From Prunella strophiata (taxonomy: Eukaryota; Chordata; Aves; Passeriformes; Prunellidae), in contig JAZBQD010000030.1 of NCBI GenBank assembly GCA_036583965.1, positions 82,464,800 to 82,528,799 on the forward strand: a stretch of 64,000 nucleotides of DNA. The letters are read 5' to 3'. Under the pieces are notes generated by a model that saw only the letters and a list, made by a program, of their open reading frames with translations, was not told the DNA's origin and searched no databases. The position numbers were made by a program, and so were the translations under genes. This document shows, piece after piece, positions 27,241 through 40,042 of this stretch (positions are counted from its first letter, which is position 1; each line of letters begins with the position of its first letter).

Positions 27241-30200
27241 GTCTGTTTAATAATAAAGGGAAAATGAGCACAACTTTTGTGCCTGTATGAGGTGGTACCT
27301 AAATGTTAGGAGAAAAATGCACTGGATTTGCATCCAAAAATGGTCTGAGAGGGTGAGGCTACAGCAGCTCCATGCCCCATGTCCAACCAGCAGTGAAGCT
27401 GAAGATGCATTCCCAATTAGCACAGTTACACACAGCACATATATGCATCATTATATACATTGTATACATGTTGGCCACACAAATCCCAGACAGACATACA
27501 GAACATTCACATGAGAACAGACAGTTTTTCCTTGGTATAGCAGCAAGAGTGTTGTAGAGAGATAATATAACAAATTTTGAATGTAAATTATTATTCAGAA
27601 ATTACAACAGACTCCAAGGACAAGCAATTCAAAAACTATTACAGGATCCTTAGAATGAGATCTAAAAAATAAGTTCATTTCAGCTGGGAATAAAGAGTGC
27701 TGAGGAACAAAAAATGTATCTGTTTTCCTAAATTATAGAACACCTAATCCTAAATCCAAATTCTCTTACTCTTCTACTTTAATATTCTGTAGTTATGGTC
27801 CTCAGTGGAACTATATAATTGGTATTTATGCTTTACATACAGAAACAGCATTTCAAGCAGAATACAGAGACTTAAAAGCAGAGTATTTTCAAAGCTCAGT
27901 AAATACTAAACAACTCTTTCCACTCAAGATATTGTTCATGTTTCTACAAAAAACTTAAGAACACTTTCATTTTTTTCTAGTGGCAAGCATTGCTTAATAG
28001 TGATGACTTGAAGGCATAGAATGTAGATGCCCTTTGCTAATCTTTCTTTTCAGCAAACCCATGTTTCATAGGAAATGCTTGTGACAAATGGTATCTCTTT
28101 GTTTTATTTGGAAAAGGAATAACACACTGAAAATAAAGTTTAAAACCACATGAGTCTGTAAGCAGCACACCAGGGAAATCTATCAATCCAGTAAGCTTCC
28201 TGTGTTCTAAAATTTTGGACCACAACCTGGAAAGGTGGAAGTTCTTGTTGGTGTTTTACACTTCAAGTGTGCTATAAGTACACATATAAATAAGAATTTT
28301 TATAGATGTAGATATATAGATAGCAACAGATATAGATAGCAATTTTTACAAGCCAAAACTCTAAGGGGTAAGAAATTACATATTTTTTATATTTTTTTTT
28401 CTTTCTAGATGTATATTTTGTCTCTTTCCACAATGATCCAGGAAGATAAGATGCATGAAACTGTCACAATACATTTAGTAGTTGCAAGAAATCAAGCATT
28501 TAACAATTAGAATATCTACCAAAATGCCAATATAGCAACAGAGGTGATATTTTCTATTTCAATTTGTCATTTGAAAGGTGGCTCTTACTGTGATATTTCT
28601 GATTAAAATGTACCAACAAAAAGAAGTTGAAATAAAAACTGACAATTTTGTCATATCTCTATCAAGAGCAGCAGTATGTCTTTTGACTTTTCTGATGTGG
28701 TAAAACTTGATACCAGATTCACTCTTTCCAGTGTCTAAGGATTTCCTTATGAACTGTGTATAAAATTACAAGTCTAGCTTCTACATTTCACCTCTGAAAA
28801 GTGGTGATGCTCTTACCACTTAAAGCATGGTTTTCTTGCATTGCTATTTTTCTTTAGGCACAATAATAGAAGTTCAAAAGGCTTGTAGATGCATTTTTTG
28901 GTGTTGTGGATCTCAGGAAAAACCAAGCTTTTTGGTGGTACTGTGTCTATATTCCTTCAGTTCTCAGGAAATCATATTACCTTGAAAACAACAAAGCCAT
29001 ACATTTTTTTCTATAACATTCATTATATGTTGAAAAAAAAAGCAATGAATCAGGATCTAGTCTAATTTCTTGAAACTCTGAAAATAAAAGACTGTGTTTG
29101 TAATTCTGTAAATTCCCCCAGATTGTTGCCAGGAAAAGAAAATGTGCAGTGAAGGTGATTTCATTTGGAAGTGACATAGCAGAGATCAGAAGCACTGAAT
29201 GGCTTTCATCTCTGACTACAATTCACTTCCTTTGAGAAACCACATATGCTCAAATAAAAACAGGGCCAAATTAGGTTTGTGACAGCCAGTCTCCTGCAAA
29301 TGTACATCATCTTCAAATATGCATTGGAGAAGAGAGTTTAAATTTGTCTAGAATCCTAATCCTCTCAGGATAACATCAGAATTATCCACACACTGTCACA
29401 GCCTCTAGGTTAAGTAACAGCATCCAAACCTGAATACATCTGTCAGTGGCAGATTGCAGCTAACACCATGCAATTGGCACCATGCAGCCAGAGACTGATT
29501 AGAAAGAGCCAAGTGATTTTGCTGCTTAGTTTTTTCTTTTTGTTTGCTAATTAATTAATGTATACATTAAATTTAAAAAAAAATGGAAATTTCCTGGTTT
29601 GCATTGGAATAAGCTTTAATTAGGATATATAAATTTTTGCAGGTTTTTGTGTAGGAGCCTGCTGTAATTTTGCAGGAGAGTAGCTAAATGTGTTTAGACA
29701 TAACTTATTTCAATTCTGCAATACCTCACTGCAAGAGCCTTCTTTAGTTTGTAGATGAAATTTATTACTGGACACATTTTTCAACCTACTGAATTCCCCT
29801 TGGCAGTTAAAAATATTGGATGTTTGCTATTTCAGAAGTCTTCTATTTAGCTAAAACATTTGGAAGTTATCTACTGTCCTCCTACTTTGAGGCTTCCCTA
29901 TGTCTAAACAAAGATTTCTCCTACACCTAAATCTGCCCATCAATGATCAGCTGCTATTTGGCTGACAACTAAATTGAGCAGAAAAAAAAAAAAAACCATA
30001 GTAGATGGGTATGAAAACATGATGCTGATAAAAAAAACCCCTTTATAAATAGATGCAATAAAGATATCATGACTTTCTCCATTACCACTAATAATGAGGG
30101 TGTTTGTTCAAAGTAAATATGTACTACACAATAAATTTAATATATGATTTTCCTTATCTGAGAAGCTGCAGGCATCATTCCCTCTCATGGATGAACAAAG

Positions 30201-32825
30201 AAGAAAACCAGGAAAGAAATTCAATACTGCCACATGTTAGCACTCTCCTGCTTCATTCCTTTGCCCTCAAAATAAAACAAAAAATAAGGGAAGTGTTTCA
30301 AATGGAGTTGGTCTCCACATGAAACCCATGTAAGAGACTGTATGTAGAGCACATTGCTTTTTGAAAACTAGTTTTACTTTTACTGTCATGTACTTGTATG
30401 TCTCCAAAAGGCAGAATTGAATTCAGTGTCAGCTGGATGTGCCTGTACCTGAGTACACTCTGAGCTGCACCCTGAAGAGATCCCAGCACCATGATGGGCA
30501 GTAGTGATGGAAGGGATGGAGCAGAATGGATGGAGGGAGCTCCTATTGGATGGTGTGGTTGGAGTCCAGCCAACTCTGTGCCATATATTTTTGTATGACA
30601 AAGGAAGCAAACCCAATCTTTCAATCTAGGTCCAAATTAAGGATTTGCAGTTATTTAGAAAGCAGAAGCACAGAAGATGATAGACTGGGTTTGTAAGAGT
30701 AGGAAGGTGTTTGCTTTGCCATTGGTGATAGCCAAGGTGAAAACCTGAGAGAGAAAATTATATTCTGCAAAGCAGAAACGTGGTTTGAAAGATAACTGCT
30801 GTGTCTGCCTCTTGAATGCACAGTGAGTTTTGGCAGGTGAGGAAGAACCCAACCTGTGTGCAATTGGTTCCACCCTTCCTCATAGGGGCATTGAAGAATT
30901 TTCACCTCTTTCAACACTGTGATACCAAGAGTCCCTTACCCAAGCATGCACCTTCTCTGTCCTCAATACTGTCTGCTCCCTCCAGAGTAGGAGTGTGCTT
31001 TTTGGCAGGTGGGATGCAAAGGCTACATTGGCTCTGTATGAACAATTCAATAGCACAGTATGTCCTGCAGATCAAAGCAGGTATTTGTGAACACCTGAGA
31101 CATGCCTTTCAGGAGAGTTTATTTTGGACTAGTTCTTGCTTTCTTGGTGGACTGCATGCTGTTTAGGAGTTGGAGTGCTTTATGAGTGCTCCTGGCACTC
31201 TTCTAGTCCACTTCAGTCCATGGGTAATGTAGTTTGTGTACTTTGGTGACATTTATCAATGTGAACCAAAGCACAACAGGGAAATGGGCTTCAAAATACT
31301 TCTGGTGAAACACCAAGATGGAGTCCTGCACAGAAACCTGGAAGACCTTAAACTGGAAAGTTGATAAATGTGATTTGCATGCTATATGTGTTCCACAAAC
31401 CCTTAAACATTCTTTCTCTAGATACCCCAGGGCCTCTCTTTAGTTTTTTGAAAGATGAATGCAGGCTACAATAAACCCATTGAATATAGTTAAGGTATTT
31501 CCTCAGGGTGACATCTTCCATTGGCAGCGGGTAGTAAGACCAACTGTGCCAAAAGAATTGAGATAATTCAGAAAAGGACAGAAAAAAAAAAAAAGAACAG
31601 AAGGGCTTGTTGAATTCTCTTTCACAATAGAATACGAAAAACTAAATAAATATCTTGGTACAGAAAATTGTTTTCCTTCCTAATGCGCACCTCATCATTT
31701 TATGAAGGACTGAGTGCACTTCCATACAGAAGAGTTTCACATTGAATGTTTTGCATATAAAAGATGCCAAGCTTTTCCAGAATCAGCCATTGCTACTGCC
31801 TTTTCCTTACCAGACCACAATGAAGCTGAGAGAATATTAACATCAGAGCTGCACTACTGTTTAAATTTCTGATTTGGCCACTAAAATGAAACATTTACAA
31901 ACATTTAGAAACTCTTTCAGAAGCAGGCTCTTCACTTACAGCTTCTTACAGTTCACATTGCTAAATATTCTTTAGTCTCAGAAGAGAAAGAAAATCTTGG
32001 AGGTAATTTAATAGAGGTGTTTGCTGCAAAATGTCAGTTTGAATCTCTGCTTGTATGAATATTAATTTTACATAAAGTATAACAAGATATACTCTGTACT
32101 TACCTCATAGATTAGTTGTCTTTGGGTAGGGTTGCTCTGAATCACTGCTCTGATTCAGGCAGAATGAGGGTTTGAATCTGGATGTCTCACATGTCTGACC
32201 AGTGCCTTGACTCAGAGAGCTGGATTTGGGGGCTGTTGGGGATGAGAGAGAGATGACAACTCATTTGCCTGATTTTTGTGGATAGCATCACAGTGCTGGC
32301 CCTTAAAAGCATAACAGCCAGAATGGGATGCAGATATTTAATATTATTTAGCCAAAGCCAAATATTTATCAAACAAAATACATTCCCCACTAATCTCCAG
32401 GTTTCATGTGGTAATGACTCATGTGAAAATGCAAAACAAATTTCCAAGATTGGTCCTACGTCACTGCTGTAAAGAGCAAGAGACATATTTCTATCCACTA
32501 TTTCACTCCCAGATACATCTCTAGGAAATAAGCGATGAGCAGAAAGTCTCAAATGTCACAGGCGTGCTGACCTTCTGAAGCTCTGTGTCTAAAGAAAATG
32601 AGGGGGTAGCACAGAGCAATTAATTCCTCATATAATTGGAAAAAAAACCCCATGTCTATGACAACCAGAGTGATTCAGCAGCAGCAAAGGTCTTGCAGTG
32701 TGTGCTGCACTGGGCTTTCCCAAACTGGCACCTAATATTAGTGCAAAACCACATCTGGGGAGGTTGCTGGGTTTTACCTGTCAGCACATGTAGTAGTAGA
32801 TGGGTTTCATATAACAATTCCTCAC
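27241..32825. other. Unique AT-rich non-coding DNA
   Basis: No gene or named repeat recognised in 5.6 kb. Small features: a GATA-like patch near 28301-28342 (repeated AGATATAGATAGCAA pieces), a 16-bp palindrome at 29555-29570, and short A runs near 29981-29994 and 31580-31593. A 116-codon plus-strand frame (30816-31166) and a 121-codon minus-strand frame (32187-32552) match nothing known. Confidence 0.55.
29555..29570. repeat. 16-bp perfect palindrome
   Basis: TTAATGTATACATTAA is its own reverse complement. It directly follows TAATTAA-type sequence. AT-rich palindromes of this length occur by chance at low frequency in a 64-kb window. Confidence 0.8.

Positions 32826-32852
<27 letters not shown>
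32826..32852. repeat. Poly(T) run, 27 nt
   Basis: Twenty-seven consecutive T, then GCTGTCATGC. No TTTATT follows, so it is not an obvious antisense poly(A) tail. Confidence 0.95.
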
Positions 32853-32857
<5 letters not shown>

Positions 32858-33080
32858 CATGCATACAGCAGCTCAAACATATTGCCATGACCCCACTGAA
32901 AATATCAGTTAAGATACTCTTAGCTGTAGTTACAACTACTTTTTAGTTCAAGTGCTTTGAACAGTAGTTGCATAAGAAAAATGGGGGACTAACAATAGTT
33001 TTAAAAATTCAGTTAATGAACAAAATTATGCTTACAACAGGGAGCATTCTGTTTTCCAACAGCAGACATGTTGTTTACAG
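32853..33080. other. Unique AT-rich non-coding DNA
   Basis: A short unique spacer between two T-rich tracts; nothing recognised. Confidence 0.55.
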
Positions 33081-33147
33081 GTTTGGGGTTTTTTTGTTTT
33101 GCTGGTTTGTTGTTTTTAATTTTGTTTTGTTTTGTTTTGTTTTTTTG
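33081..33147. repeat. GTTTT-type low-complexity tract
   Basis: T-rich sequence with about five TTTTG units near 33121-33143. The minus-strand frame through it ends in KQNKTKQN and is an artefact. Confidence 0.85.
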
Positions 33148-34139
33148 AATGCTCTGCTTTAAACTCCTCCAGGGGTGTCTGGTCAGTTGTTAACACTGTT
33201 GCTTGAATCTCTGTAAATGAAAACAAAATGTCCCTGTGTTCAGTGCAGCTCACAGCTGGGATGCACTTTGTTTCAGAAAAGGGAAGGACACAGGATCTCA
33301 GGTTGTGGGAAACCAAGCATTACTCATTCTGTGTCACAGATAAAAGAACTGGCAAACGGACAGACTGAGTGACTTGCTGGAGCTCACATAGGATCAGCAG
33401 GGACAGCTGAACTCTTCCAGTGATATTCTCATCACCTATGCACAAATTCATCCCTTTCCAAAGAGAAAATTCAGATGAACTTGCAACCCAGGAATCCAAT
33501 TTTCAACTCTGATTCACTCATTTTTCTGCTAATGATCATCTGCTCTCCAAGTGCTTGGCATCAACTTGCATAGTAAAAGGGATAAAGATAGGAGTGACTT
33601 CTAGTCCTCCTGCTACTAAAGTCCTCTAGCAGCTCAGGTGTAGCACCTCTCCTGCATTTTGAGAGGAGAGGGGGCTGCTTTCCAGGGGCTTCTGTGGTAA
33701 GCCCAGCCCAGCCCTGCTACCAGGGAGCAGGGGCTGAGGCAGTGTCAAACCAGCCTGGATTGTCCTTTCTTTCCAAGCTTGGCTATCTCCTGACTGGGTA
33801 TGAGAACACTACCTTGGGTTTTGGGTATTATCTTACTATCCTTTCTTTTCCTCCTTAATTCAATATATTGTACCTAATAATTTTTGGCTGACATTTTTTG
33901 ATCTCTCATGATGTCCTGAACTTGGGCTGTTGAAATCTTTTGGAGTCTGTTCAGTACACACTCTACTTATTTCATCTGGGAGTATCCCATGACACATACT
34001 GCTTACAAATATTGAAAAATGTTCAGAGCATCTGGAATCTAAATTCCTTCCTGCATAGCATAAACTTTGCCATGCTGTTACTTTGCAGATTGGCACTGAG
34101 TACTCAGGCAAGATGGGGAATCGGTTAAACATGAAAGCA
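33148..34139. other. Unique non-coding DNA, nothing recognised
   Basis: No gene or repeat family. A GC-richer patch near 33650-33770 (CCCAGCCCAGCCCTGC and neighbours) stands out from its surroundings but has few CpG dinucleotides and is not a CpG island by eye. Confidence 0.55.
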
Positions 34140-34330
34140 CCAGACAATTAAACTAATTAGGCAGCTAATTAGGCTTACACTACCTAGCTCAATACTCTCC
34201 ACCTCCTCGCACACACGTGGCTGCATCTGGGGGAGGTTCTTCTGTCAGTCCTATCACAGAGGGGCTAAAAGCAGTCATAAGGCTTTGCTTGGTGTGACGT
34301 GGTAAGGGGCTAATTAATTTCTCTTGTCCT
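34140..34330. promoter_or_regulatory. Candidate homeodomain-site cluster
   Basis: Two copies of CTAATTAGGC at 34153-34162 and 34165-34174, spaced exactly 12 bp apart, each containing the palindromic homeodomain-type core TAATTA. A third TAATTA is present in GGGGCTAATTAATTT near 34306-34320. Between them are CACGTGG near 34214 (E-box) and TGACGTGG near 34296 (CRE/E-box-like). The combination resembles a developmental enhancer. Motifs are seen directly; function is inferred and unproven. Confidence 0.3.
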
Positions 34331-35483
34331 TAAGCAAGAACCCCGTTCCTTGCTGTACTTAATGGTGAAGGAAGAAGTCCCAGGAGAACAGACTTGGTCT
34401 CTGTTCAAAAGCATTATCTGAGCAATGGGATAATCCTCACCATGTCAGCTTGAACAAGGCTTTAGGTCTGGATTATGTTTGCAGTGCAATGCAATGCAAA
34501 GTGATGATCCCAGATCAGAGAATCTGGCCCATTTTGTATGGTGAATGACAATTCTGCAGGTTGCCACGGGGCATCTGTCATTCAATATATGTATACATAC
34601 AAAGAGAAGGTTTTTTGGTTTTATTCTTGCTCATTACATAGAATTACAAGAAAAGCTTGGCTGTGGTACAGTAGCTCTCTTGATCCACAGATGGCAGCAA
34701 GAAAAATAAGGCTTCAATTCATGAAAAAAAATGTGGGTAAGCAAACAAATTTCCAGATAAAAACTGTTCACCACAGATATAATTTTAGAGGAAGATTTGA
34801 CCACTTTAAGCTAGATTTCTTTTCCTAGAATATAAATATTTTATTCAGAAATGTAACTGGAAAAATTACAGACATTTCATTTTGGTGACTGAGAAACAAT
34901 TTAAGAGATGTCCAAGACTCAAAAAAATAGAACTATATTTCCTTATTTATTTATTCAGTGTTTTAAATTATGTTTACACATATTTCCCCCTCCCCTCAAG
35001 TTATGCAAGTTATTGCAAGCCAATCAAAACAATTTACTTCATTGTAAATCAAAGTAGTGGGTTTGGAATTTTTTGTTACTTATTGTAATTGCACAGGGAA
35101 ATTATTTACTGCCCTTATATTTAGATTTAAATTTATTTTTTTTAATACCTCCTGTCTGGCATCAGGCCATGGCTTGAGGTCATCTAAAATGCTGCCAGCT
35201 AAACATATTCAACCCATCAAAGAGATCTCATTTTTCAAATGCAAACTCAATCTACAGATACTCAGATTTTCCTTTTTATATTGTTCTGTTGGATCTGCTG
35301 AGGTTGAATTAAGCAATTCCTTTCTGAGTGATGAAAAAAAATCAAAAAGTACTAATGTATCAAAGCTTCATGCATGATGTTAGACACATATTTGTCAAGA
35401 ATGACATTATCCCAGCTGATCTGACCTACAGAAAGGCTTAGTCAGGCTTCCTGATCTCCCTTCTGTGGCTCTCTGACCCCCAG
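34331..35483. other. Unique AT-rich non-coding DNA
   Basis: No gene or repeat family. A short GCAAT repeat (TGCAGTGCAATGCAATGCAA) lies near 34480-34499. Frames of 64-106 codons match nothing known. Confidence 0.5.
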
Positions 35484-35669
35484 TGAGGTTCATTTCTGTT
35501 TGTGCCACTCCACTCTCTGCACCTTTAGGTTCTGCAGGACACAGCCTCCCTGAAAATGACTTTGGCTCCAGCCCCAGGATTCCAGAGGCAGGGTGTTGTA
35601 TGCTGTGGGGTTGTGCTGGTCACTGGCATTGCTCATGTCCACACCTGGCCTGGAGCATTTTTAAGGACT
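35484..35669 (+). other. Candidate internal exon, 186 nt
   Basis: A pyrimidine-rich tract (GATCTCCCTTCTGTGGCTCTCTGACCCCCAG) ends at 35483. The following 186 nt are open in one frame and end at ACT followed by GTAAGTAA, a strong donor. The length is a multiple of three, with phase 1 at both ends. The segment is GC-richer than its flanks. The translation (with LGSAGHSLPENDFGSS and a cysteine-rich CCMLWGCAGHWHCSCP part) is not a domain I recognise. It could be an exon of an unknown gene or non-coding transcript, or a coincidence of splice-like signals. Confidence 0.2.
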
Positions 35670-35772
35670 GTAAGTAACCAGGTTGGGTGTCTCATTTAAC
35701 CTGTCTGGGATTTATCATCTGTCACAAAACGTGCTCAGCAGGATTCACAAAGTTTATAGCAGCAGTGAGCAC

Positions 35773-35782
35773 CCCACGTGGG
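35773..35782. promoter_or_regulatory. Palindromic E-box CCCACGTGGG
   Basis: A perfect 10-bp palindrome centred on CACGTG, the core bound by MYC/MAX, USF and related bHLH factors. It is notable because CpG is rare here. It lies about 100 bp downstream of the candidate exon. No other promoter element is evident. Confidence 0.3.
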
Positions 35783-36710
35783 TGACTGAGTATGGCTGGG
35801 CTGGGAGGGCTGAGGTTTGCCTGAACAATGTTTTCTCACAGCACAGACAGCTGCAATATCTCAGCTACCTGAGTTCTCACAGCCAAGCAAGGCGCTATTT
35901 ATGCTGAAAATGATGCCTGCAAGGAAGGTTTTCAGATTTAAAATGCTCCAATTTTTTTCAGCTTTTGTAAACCCAAGCACATAAAAGTAAAACAATGCCA
36001 CTAACTGTAGATGAATAGACAGATAGAGTGGTAGCAGTTAGAAAATTATGGTAACATTCAGTGTCCATAACATTTAGTGTTCAGCTAGTTCATGGGAAAA
36101 CACCATTCTTTTCTCAAGTGCTTTACAATATCCCATAGCTTCCTTGAAAATTAAAACTGCCAAATAAGTTTAAAGGAGACTTTTATGTAGTAGCCTGCAA
36201 AGTGAACATTGACTTCAGTCTCGTTTCTGGGACATCTTCAGAGAAGGGAAAGTCATTGGCTGGGCTCTGTCCATGTATAATAATGAATAATACATATCTG
36301 ATATATAGCTAAACTAAAATTCAAACAACACGATACGGGGAAAAACAGGAAAAAAGAGCAACTGTCATGCCAGAGCAATCATCTGCTGTGAGAAATCTGA
36401 TATCTGAGTCTAGAGGTGCAAGGACTTGAGAATAACAGCAGGAGGACGAGGCAGAAAAAATATCACCACAGCAGTTTAGGTGAAAGATTGCGCAGTGAAA
36501 GGCTACAGAATTGCAAATCTGAGATCTTTAACATTACAAAGGTTAAGGCACAGTGTGACACTGGGGAACTTGAGGCATTTGATGAGACAGTCATTATTCC
36601 TCAAAGAAAGAAAGGCAAGATCAATAGGAAAATAAATAGACCACTCTGCAGCTTGACAGGATTTTACAAGATCCTCTAATTGCTTAGTTTCCTCCCTTTG
36701 TGTCTTTCAG
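35783..36710. other. Unique AT-rich non-coding DNA
   Basis: No gene or repeat recognised. A lysine/arginine-rich plus-strand frame of 87 codons (36416-36679) matches nothing known. Confidence 0.5.
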
Positions 36711-36732
36711 AGAAATAATGACACCTGGCTCT
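36711..36732 (+). other. Candidate 22-nt microexon
   Basis: A strong 3' splice site (TTTCCTCCCTTTGTGTCTTTCAG, ending 36710) is followed 22 nt later by GTAAGT (36733-36738), an ideal donor match. The 22 nt AGAAATAATGACACCTGGCTCT would shift frame if coding, since 22 is not a multiple of three. In vertebrates such arrangements occur as neuronal microexons or small exons of non-coding transcripts. No branch point can be confirmed and no protein identity can be given. Confidence 0.22.
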
Positions 36733-38177
36733 GTAAGTCACTGCTAAGAAGCCAGCTTGACAGCTTCAACTGAGGAGTTTAGATTTCAGCTTAGAGCCCC
36801 TCCATGGACAAGATACTACTGCAGATGAGGGAATTGTTAGGTGTGTGGCAAATATGCCAGCAGCTATGGAAGGGGAGCCTCTTTGAGGAGATTTGGAATA
36901 ATTCTATGCTTCTCAGGGATTGCTGACCTACTGATGCTATCATGATTATCATCTGCTGACATGCAAAAGTGTCTCCTTCTACTGACAGTCCCAGCTGTTT
37001 GGTCAGCCAAGCTTCAGCTGTAAATAACTTCAGGCCAGCTCTTGCAAAACCTCCATCCTCTTGACCTTTGAGGACACACCAAAGAAGGGGACTAATGGGG
37101 TATTTTTGAAGCCAGAGCATCCTCATTACCCTGTTCAAGTTTTGTGAGAAATATCTCTCAAGAGAAATCCATATCTAGTTGCTTAACATCAACAGCTCTA
37201 ATGAGTATGGAAGCCAAAAATCAGGAAAGTTAAATAAGATTGAGTAAAAGAGGTAACAGCCAGAACTCTGTAATGCTGTTTCTTCACAAAGAACAAGCAC
37301 CTGGTAAAGCAATTTCTAGCCTGAGGAATTTGGTAGAAGACAGAGAGAGCAGTTTCTCTGGAGGATGGTGTGATGCCCTTGGCACAGACTGTGGTGGTCC
37401 TTGGAAGTGTGCAGTAGATACTGGCTGGTTTTTCAGTATCTGGTAATTGAAACTATACTGCTGCTACTTCTTTTTTTCTTTCAAATTCTAGGAGTTCCCC
37501 TCCTATGAACTCAAGGCAGACAGTTTTACTTAAGAATAATAATTTTCAAACTGCAATCAGCTGAGCATAAATTGCTTAAACCCATGCTGATACTCTGGGT
37601 TTCATGGCTCAGTGCTCAAAGTTTGTAAAAAGAAGTGACACTGCATTGAAAACCCTTGAGAAATGCTGGTCTTGAATTGCCTGTTTGGGAATGACATTAA
37701 TTACAAAATAGCCAGGCAGAGAAACCACATAGAAAGCTGTCCCTGGCAATGGCATTAATGCTCCTAAGGGGTTTATCACACAACCAACATGTTTTTACAT
37801 CTAATCAAGTTGATTAATAAAATGACAGATTCACAAGTTCTTTCTTCTGCCCCAAAATGCAACCCAACATTGCTGCACAGCTCAGAATTGCATGAACTGT
37901 GATGGTGTCTCTTTGGGACACTTGTTCCTCTTGCATGTTTAGCCCTTTAATGAGACCCTGCAATCAAGGTATACGCACTTTTAAGGGGTAAAACAATTAC
38001 ATCTTAGTCACACACAAAAGTTAGCTGTGCTTTTGAGGCCACATGGTTTATTATATTTTCCACCCGTATAAGACACTGAAAGAGTGTTTGCAGGCCAGGT
38101 AGGCATTAGTCAGGAAGAGGATTGAACTGCTTTGCTGCATGGCATAGATTCTTCTCCTGAGCTGCTACCTTTCAGCA
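36733..38177. other. Unique non-coding DNA, nothing recognised
   Basis: No gene or repeat family. A 115-codon minus-strand frame (36791-37138) has no recognisable domain. Confidence 0.5.
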
Positions 38178-38270
38178 TTGCATTTGGGTTTTTGTTTGTT
38201 TGTTTCTGCATTTGGGTTTTTGTTTTGTTTTGTTTTCTTTCTTTTTTTGTTTGTTTTTTGTTTCTTTTGT
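38178..38270. repeat. T/G-rich low-complexity tract with 28-bp duplication
   Basis: TGCATTTGGGTTTTTGTTT occurs at 38179 and again at 38207, a 28-bp offset, then degenerates into TTTTG and TTTC units to about 38270. The minus-strand frame reads as KQTKK-type sequence and is an artefact. Confidence 0.8.
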
Positions 38271-40042
38271 AACCTTCCATGAGAGTGCTTTCCTTCTTGA
38301 ACCCTAGAGCTACTAGTGATCCTGTCTCAGCATTCTTACCTGTCTGCAACTTTATCTTCTTTATCTTTGCTCTACAGACTTTTTTACAGCTCAGTCTCAA
38401 ACCCAGTCTCAGGGAGAAGTCTGAGCCAAAGTTGTGCAATTCAGCCACATCATTATGAGGCTACACATTCCTGGCATGTCTGGGACAAGTTACAGAGGGG
38501 TAAAGAGAGGGAGAATTACACTACCTTACCTTTCATATTCTCCACCAGGAAAAGGACAATGAAGCAAAGAACAGAAACTACAGCAAGAACTTTCCCATAT
38601 GCTAAAATTTCACTTTAACACAGCTTCTAATGATGTTTGAAAGAGCTTCTGAGGTAAATCCTGACCAATTTCAAAACAGGATGGTGTTACATATATTACT
38701 TTGCACTAGAAATGTGATTCTGAAGTACAGGTGCAGAGTGATTAAAAAGAAAAGGAATGGTCCCCACATGTGAATTTGAGCCTCACAGGCCTCTTGGTGC
38801 CCTCCTGGCTCAGGCTAGATCTTTATACAGATTATCATATGAAAGGGGACACACATTTGACCCTAAGTGTTTGATTTGTCTGTCAGTGCCTCAGGAAAGC
38901 TGAGACTCTTAAGCTGGACCAGTCTGTGAGTGTCCCATTAGCAGCACCCTTCACTGAGCAGTCTTGCTGGGTCAGAGGGTGATTCAGCTGACTTGTTCAC
39001 TGAGGAACACACATCAACAGCTTTAGGGACAGCCCTCAGCAGGTCTCCTACATTATTTGAGTATGTTACCTGCTACTGGTGATGGTCAGTGCCTGTGAAG
39101 GACCCACACTAATTTACAGAATAACTCTCCTTAATTTTAAACATTTTGAATTTAATTTGAATAGAGAATTGTGACACGTTAAGGTTCAAGGATTGCCAGT
39201 GATAGTATCTGACTCCAAAAATGTATTCAAAGCAATACACAGATAATCTCTAATCCCCAATTCAGTGTGAACAGAGCATGGTTCTTGCCCACCAGGCATC
39301 CTTATGGAGCAGAAGATAGGTTCAGTCCATCAACTGATTCCAGAACGTATCATGGAGTTTTCCTTCCCATTCTCTACTTACTTTTATATTAGTTCATTAT
39401 GTTTAGAGCTTGAGTGACATTAGTCAAACACACCTTTGTTAACTCAAACCTTTGTTACTGATTGGTGTAAAATTCTCATTTCACTCTGAAAGATACAGTA
39501 AAAACATTATAAGCACATGCACAGTGAGGGGTGGTTGTACCTTGGAGGCAGGAAACTTTGGGATGAAGGTGTGAGTTAATATTACTGTGAGATTATAATG
39601 AATCAAGTTAATCTGAGGAGGGCTCAGCAGCAGGACATCTCCTGTCTCCCTTGGTGCTTTGTGATTTTTCAACTGCAAAGTACCATAAGTTAGCATCAAG
39701 TTCCCCTCCCTGCAAGGGTTTCAGCAGAGCCTGGCTGTGGTTCCTCCACACTGCTCCACCCTCTCCATTCCATATCCCTTAGCAGGTGCTCACAGTTGCA
39801 GATTGTGGGTGTGGGGAATCATTGTGGAACAGGTTTCCAGCATGGCAGCCACATTCCATCCAGGGAGTAGCAGTTGCATTTCACCCTGTAATTCCTGTAC
39901 TTCTGTTAGGATGTGAATATAACTTCTCAGTTTCCTCTAATTTTGCCTCCAGCCATCTTTCCACAAAGATTATAGTAATGCCACTTCTTCTGCAGAATTG
40001 TTTCTGGAACTGAGCAACATTTTCAACCTCATGTAAGATCAG
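38271..40042. other. Unique non-coding DNA, nothing recognised
   Basis: No gene or named repeat. Open frames stay under 101 codons and match nothing known. Confidence 0.5.
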
